NCBI GenBank assembly: GCA_019116405.1
Contig: DXBS01000056.1
Span: 1 to 10,132, forward strand
From: Candidatus Gallimonas intestinigallinarum
GTDB taxonomy: Bacteria; Bacillota_A; Clostridia; Christensenellales; Borkfalkiaceae
Direction of reading: 5' to 3'
Length of the DNA stretch: 10,132 bases
A model generated the notes under the pieces. That model saw nothing but the letters and a program-made list of their open reading frames with translations, was not told the origin of the DNA and did no database searches. Below, piece by piece: positions 6,477 through 10,132 of this stretch. The number at the start of each line of letters is the position of its first letter. The stretch's first letter is position 1. The position numbers and the translations under genes are program-made.

Positions 6477-6507
6477 TGATCCTGAGCAGAAGGGGGAGCA
6501 GGCGTGA
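6472..6507 (+). other. 11-codon mini-ORF bridging pgsA and cinA
   Basis: ATG at 6472 overlaps the pgsA stop as ATGA, and its TGA at 6505-6507 overlaps the GTG start of cinA as GTGA. The encoded peptide is MIDPEQKGEQA. It has no clear Shine-Dalgarno site of its own. It could pass ribosomes from pgsA to cinA by termination and reinitiation, or it may be chance. I see no reason to call it a functional peptide. Confidence 0.2.
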
Positions 6508-7583
6508 AATACGCGGGCATCGTCCTTCGCAACAGCAAAAATTCGCTTACGTCTGTGGCGGCGGCACCCGTCTTTGACGCGCTCCTGTCGGGCGGCGTCT
6601 TTGTGGACGAGATCGAAGTGCTCGCCTACGATGCGCCCAGCAAGGTTTCCTCCGCGCTCCTGCGGCTCTCCACCGAGTGCGACGGCGTGTTCCTCGTGTG
6701 CGCGCCCGCGCTCATCGCCTCCGCAAGGGACGCGGTCGCTGTCGCCGCAGAGGAGACGTTTACGGAGGAAAACATTTTAGAGACGGGCGACTGCCTGTTC
6801 GCCGTCCTGCCCGAGGGGGAGCGCGGCGCGCAGATCGTTAAAACGCAGGTCGTACCCCGCATCGACAAGCGGCGGCACAAGTCGTACGCGCGCGTCGTCC
6901 TGTGCACCTGTTCCGCCCCGCGCGACGTCATTCAGACCGCCGTAAAACAGGCGGAGGAGGCGGGCGGCGGCAAGCTCTCCCTGCACGCGACGGAGGAGTA
7001 CGGCTGCGCGCGCATCGAGGTCATCTACGACCAGGAGACGCCCAAGATGGTCGCCGACGAGGTCGTGCGCATCCTCGCCACCGCGCTCAAAGACTACCTC
7101 TACGCGATGGAGGATATGACGCTCGCAGAGCGGCTCGTCTCGGCGCTCAAGCTGCACAGGCTGCGCATTTCGACGGCGGAGTCCTTCACGGCGGGCGGCG
7201 TGGGGCGCGCCATCGTGCAGGTTCCGGGCGCGAGCGCCGTGTTCTTCGAGGGCATCAACGCCTATGATAACAAGGCAAAGCGGGAACGCCTCGGCGTCGG
7301 GGAATTTACCCTGATGGGCAAGGGCGCCGTGTCCGACGAGGTCGCCTATGAGATGGCTGCGGGGCTGTTAAAGCAGGGCAACTGCGACGTGGCGATCGCA
7401 ACAACCGGCATCGCCGGTCCCGATGCGGACGGCACCAACAAGCCCGTCGGGCTGTGTTATATCGCTGCCGGCACGCGGGAAAAAGTGCGCGTGTTCCGCT
7501 TCCGGCTCTCGGGCGATCGGGAGATGGTCACGCGGACGGCGATCAATCTGGCGCTGTTCCTCGCGTACCGGGAAATTTCATGA
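6504..7583 (+). CDS. cinA: CinA-family protein: nicotinamide-nucleotide amidase domain with a degenerate N-terminal MoCF domain
   Basis: Residues about 205-359 form the CinA C-terminal (PncC-type) domain, which hydrolyses nicotinamide mononucleotide to nicotinate mononucleotide in NAD salvage. Visible motifs are TAESFTAGG (224-232; the usual form is AESCTGG), VPGASAVFFEGINAYDNKAK (240-259), GAVSDEVA (274-281) and TGIAGPDADGTNKPVG (301-316). Residues about 125-200 resemble the middle KH-like region of CinA. The first 120 residues occupy the place of the MoCF/COG1058 domain but lack its GTELLxGxxxNTN and GGLGPTxDD motifs, although LFAVLPEGERGAQIVKTQVV may be its remnant. The length of 359 aa is below the usual 410-420. 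The GTG start has AAGGGGGAG (6490-6498) 5 nt upstream, and an in-frame TGA at 6477-6479 rules out a longer form. cinA next to recA is a classic Firmicutes arrangement. Confidence 0.88.
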   Translation: MKYAGIVLRNSKNSLTSVAAAPVFDALLSGGVFVDEIEVLAYDAPSKVSSALLRLSTECDGVFLVCAPALIASARDAVAVAAEETFTEENILETGDCLFAVLPEGERGAQIVKTQVVPRIDKRRHKSYARVVLCTCSAPRDVIQTAVKQAEEAGGGKLSLHATEEYGCARIEVIYDQETPKMVADEVVRILATALKDYLYAMEDMTLAERLVSALKLHRLRISTAESFTAGGVGRAIVQVPGASAVFFEGINAYDNKAKRERLGVGEFTLMGKGAVSDEVAYEMAAGLLKQGNCDVAIATTGIAGPDADGTNKPVGLCYIAAGTREKVRVFRFRLSGDREMVTRTAINLALFLAYREIS

Positions 7584-7606
7584 GAAAAAACACAAGGAGA
7601 AGATAG

Positions 7607-8632
7607 ATGAACGAAGAAAAACGCAAGGCGCTGGACGCGGTGCTGGCGCAGATCGAAAAGGCGTACGGCAAGGGCGCAATCATGAAGCTCGGACAGGAGG
7701 CGGGCAACACCGATATCGAGGTCATCCCCACGGGCTGTCTCTCGCTCGATCTCGCACTGGGCATCGGCGGGCTTCCCCGCGGCAGAATGGTGGAGATCTA
7801 CGGGCCCGAGTCCTCGGGCAAGACGACGGTCGCGCTGCACGCCGTCGCACAGGCGCAAAAACTGGGCGGCGTGGCGGCGTTCGTGGACGCGGAGCATGCG
7901 CTTGACCCCGTCTATGCCAAAAAGCTGGGCGTCAACCTGGACGAGCTGTACGTCTCCCAGCCCGATACGGGCGAGCAGGCGCTGGACATCGTCGATGCGC
8001 TCGTAAGATCCTCGGCGGTGGATATTGTCGTCGTGGACTCCGTCGCGGCGCTGACGCCCAAGGCGGAGATCGAGGGCGATATGGGCGATTCGCACGTCGG
8101 GTTGCAGGCGCGGCTCATGTCGCAGGCGCTTCGCAAACTCACCGCCATCGTCAACAAGAGCAAGACGTGCGTCGTGTTCATCAACCAGCTCCGCGAGAAG
8201 GTGGGCGTCATGTTCGGCAATCCCGAAGTCACACCGGGCGGCAAGGCGCTCAAGTTCTACGCCTCCGTGCGCATCGACGTCAGAAAGACGGATATTCTCA
8301 AGGACACCGAGGGTGCTGCCGGCAACCGCACGCGCGCAAAGGTGGTCAAGAACAAGCTTGCGCCTCCCTTCCGTCAGGCGGAATTTGATATCATGTATGG
8401 CGAGGGCGTCTCGCAGGAAGGCTGCCTTATCGATCTGGGCGTGCAGTACGACGTCATCAAAAAGAGCGGCGCGTGGTTCAGCTACAACGACCAGAAAGTC
8501 GCCAACGGCCGCGAAAAAATGCGCCAGTTCTTGAAGGATAACCCCGAACTGGCGGCGGAGATCGAGGAAAAGATCCGCGCCGCGGCAAAGGGCGCGTCCG
8601 TGGACGAGGTCGCGGGCGGCGAAGAAGCGTAA
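7607..8632 (+). CDS. recA: Recombinase RecA
   Basis: RecA forms ATP-dependent filaments on single-stranded DNA, catalyses strand exchange and triggers LexA self-cleavage. The protein is 341 aa and full length. Walker A GPESSGKT is at 66-73 (K72), the catalytic glutamate is E96 in FVDAEHALD, and Walker B VVVDS ends at 145 (D144). Loop L1 lies around [10 protein letters not shown] (156-165) and loop L2 follows [21 protein letters not shown] (start at 192). The C-terminal domain ends in a short acidic tail. AAGGAG at 7594-7599 is 7 nt from the ATG, and the gap after cinA is 23 nt. No LexA/SOS palindrome (GAAC-N4-GTTC type) is seen in that gap or before cinA, so any damage control must act further upstream or through an unfamiliar box. 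Confidence 0.98.
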   Translation: MNEEKRKALDAVLAQIEKAYGKGAIMKLGQEAGNTDIEVIPTGCLSLDLALGIGGLPRGRMVEIYGPESSGKTTVALHAVAQAQKLGGVAAFVDAEHALDPVYAKKLGVNLDELYVSQPDTGEQALDIVDALVRSSAVDIVVVDSVAALTPKAEIEGDMGDSHVGLQARLMSQALRKLTAIVNKSKTCVVFINQLREKVGVMFGNPEVTPGGKALKFYASVRIDVRKTDILKDTEGAAGNRTRAKVVKNKLAPPFRQAEFDIMYGEGVSQEGCLIDLGVQYDVIKKSGAWFSYNDQKVANGREKMRQFLKDNPELAAEIEEKIRAAAKGASVDEVAGGEEA

Positions 8633-8635
8633 CCT

Positions 8636-10132
8636 ATGAAGTACGGATTTTTACGGGTGGCGGCGGCAAGCCCTTCGCTTAAAGTTGCCGACCCCGCCTA
8701 CAATGCCGCGCGCATCATCGAGGTCATCGAGCAGCAGGCACAAAAGTGGACGGAGCTTCTCGTCTTTCCCGAACTCTCGCTCTCGGGCTACACCTGCGGC
8801 GATCTGTTTTTGCAAAAGACGCTCACGGACGGCTGCATGCGGGCGCTCATGACCGTTGCCGAGGCGACCAAGGGAAAAAAGATGCTCGTTTTCGTCGGGC
8901 TTCCCGTGGTGTTGGCGGGCAAACTGTATAACTGCGCGGCTGCCGTGGCGGAGGGGGATGTGCTCGGTTTTGTGCCAAAGACGCATCTTCCGAACTATTC
9001 GGAGTTCTACGAGCAGCGGCACTTCACACCCGCGCCAAAGGGAGTGTACGCTGTGGAGCTTCCGTGCGATGAGAAAGATGAGGACGAAAACGAGCCGCAT
9101 TTTCCCTTTCCCGGTGGTTGCAGGGTGACCTTTTCGGCCGATCAAATCTTCTACGATCCCGCGCATCCTGAAGTGAGCGTTGCCTGCGAGATCTGCGAAG
9201 ATCTCTGGGTCGCGGACGCGCCCTCGGTGCGGCACGCGCAGGCGGGGGCGACGGTCATCGTCAACCTGTCCGCGAGCAACGAGGTCATCGGCAAGCGGGA
9301 ATACCGTAAGACGCTGCTTTCGTCCCAGTCGGGCAGAAGTTTGTGCGCCTATGTGTATGCGGACGCGGGCATGGGCGAGAGCACCTCGGACATGGTCTTT
9401 TCGGGCAATCATCTCATCTATGAGAACGGCTCGCTGCTTGCGGAGAGCGCGCCCTTCTCGGGTACGGTCTGCGAAGCTGAACTCGACATTGATTACCTCC
9501 TCCATGAGCGCAAGCGCATGAACACGGTGCGCGTGTCTGTGAGTGAAACCCCGGAGAGATGGTATGAAGAGAAAACCGCGTCCTTTCTGACGGACGCGCT
9601 GCCCTCGCTGCGCACGTTCTCGCCGCTGCCCTTCGTCCCCGAAGAGGAGGGAGCGAGGAACGAGCGCGCCGAACTCATCCTCAATATGCAGGCGCATGCG
9701 CTGGCAAAGCGGTTCGCCCACACGCAGGCAAAGACGGCGGTCATCGGCATTTCGGGCGGGCTGGATTCCACGCTCGCGCTGCTCGTCACGGCACGCGCCT
9801 TCGATCTTCTCAAAAAAGATCGCGCGGGCATCCTCGCCTATACCATGCCCGGCTTCGGCACGACGGGCAAGACAAAAAGCAACTCCCTCGCGCTCATGCA
9901 GGCGATGGGGGTGACGGCAAAGACCGTCCCCATTTCGGAGACCGTCCTGAAACACTTTGAGGACATTGCACATGATCCCGCCGTCCTCAACGCGACCTAT
10001 GAGAACGCGCAGGCGCGGTATCGCACGATGATTTTGATGAACGTCGCCAACGAGACGGGCGGACTGGTCATCGGCACGGGGGATCTCTCCGAACTGGCGC
10101 TCGGCTGGTGTACCTACAACGGCGACCACATG
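8636..10132 (+). CDS. nadE: Glutamine-dependent NAD+ synthetase, N-terminal 499 residues (3' end missing)
   Basis: The enzyme makes NAD+ from nicotinate adenine dinucleotide and ATP, with ammonia released from glutamine by its own amidase domain. The frame starts at ATG 8636, 3 nt after the recA stop, and stays open to the window edge. Residues about 1-285 are a nitrilase-fold glutaminase with the Glu-Lys-Cys triad: E46 (FPELSLSGY), K115 (PKTHLPNY) and C187 (CEICEDLW). From about 350 comes the synthetase domain with the PP-loop SGGLDST at 373-379 and a later GTGDLSELALGWCTYNGDH motif at the edge. Long-form enzymes of this type are about 630-680 aa, so roughly a quarter is missing. I see no strong Shine-Dalgarno site before the ATG, so translation may depend on coupling to recA. 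The start MKYGFLRVAAASP fits the family. Confidence 0.94.
   Translation, partial: MKYGFLRVAAASPSLKVADPAYNAARIIEVIEQQAQKWTELLVFPELSLSGYTCGDLFLQKTLTDGCMRALMTVAEATKGKKMLVFVGLPVVLAGKLYNCAAAVAEGDVLGFVPKTHLPNYSEFYEQRHFTPAPKGVYAVELPCDEKDEDENEPHFPFPGGCRVTFSADQIFYDPAHPEVSVACEICEDLWVADAPSVRHAQAGATVIVNLSASNEVIGKREYRKTLLSSQSGRSLCAYVYADAGMGESTSDMVFSGNHLIYENGSLLAESAPFSGTVCEAELDIDYLLHERKRMNTVRVSVSETPERWYEEKTASFLTDALPSLRTFSPLPFVPEEEGARNERAELILNMQAHALAKRFAHTQAKTAVIGISGGLDSTLALLVTARAFDLLKKDRAGILAYTMPGFGTTGKTKSNSLALMQAMGVTAKTVPISETVLKHFEDIAHDPAVLNATYENAQARYRTMILMNVANETGGLVIGTGDLSELALGWCTYNGDHM

Noticed and set aside
8651..10129. Antisense open frame of 492 codons opposite nadE
   Set aside because: It is a shadow of the nadE coding frame, which shows the full Glu-Lys-Cys triad and PP-loop on the + strand.

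Overview
The window looks like part of the chromosome of a GC-rich, probably endospore-forming member of the Clostridia. The reasons are the C-terminus of the sporulation master regulator Spo0A at the left edge, a SpoIIIE/FtsK-type translocase, and the gene order ftsK-rimO-pgsA-cinA-recA that is familiar from Firmicutes. All genes lie on the + strand and prefer G or C at third codon positions. I see no mobile element, tRNA, rRNA or CRISPR array. I cannot place the organism more finely than Clostridia.

Layout: (1) 1-303 is the 3' end of spo0A, closed by a clear intrinsic terminator at 344-374. (2) 304-611 is the only long gap. It holds the terminator, a GC-rich stretch with no recognisable gene, a near-consensus sigma-A promoter at 464-492, and a leader of about 110 nt with short hairpins and a repeated ATCACAG-YGCC element. 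(3) 612-8632 is a tight co-directional series: ftsK/spoIIIE (TTG start), rimO (4-nt overlap), pgsA (3-nt gap), cinA (28-nt gap) and recA (23-nt gap). (4) nadE starts 3 nt after recA and runs off the right edge. From the spacing, ftsK to nadE probably form one operon, possibly with an extra internal promoter near the end of pgsA.

The genes cover chromosome segregation at the septum (FtsK), ribosomal protein S12 modification (RimO), anionic phospholipid synthesis (PgsA), pyridine nucleotide salvage or synthesis (CinA and NadE) and recombination (RecA).

The standout observation is PgsA. A complete CDP-alcohol phosphotransferase of about 207 residues, with an intact catalytic motif, is followed in frame by a short linker and then by a second copy of the FtsK gamma winged-helix domain. 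That domain normally reads DNA polarity sequences at the C-terminus of FtsK/SpoIIIE. By hand alignment the two copies in this window agree at 49 of 76 positions and end in the same 13 residues, but the PgsA copy is about 13 points lower in GC. A membrane phospholipid synthase carrying the DNA-reading domain of the chromosome pump encoded two genes upstream suggests a possible physical link between lipid synthesis and DNA at the membrane. The domain content is read from sequence; the function is inference.
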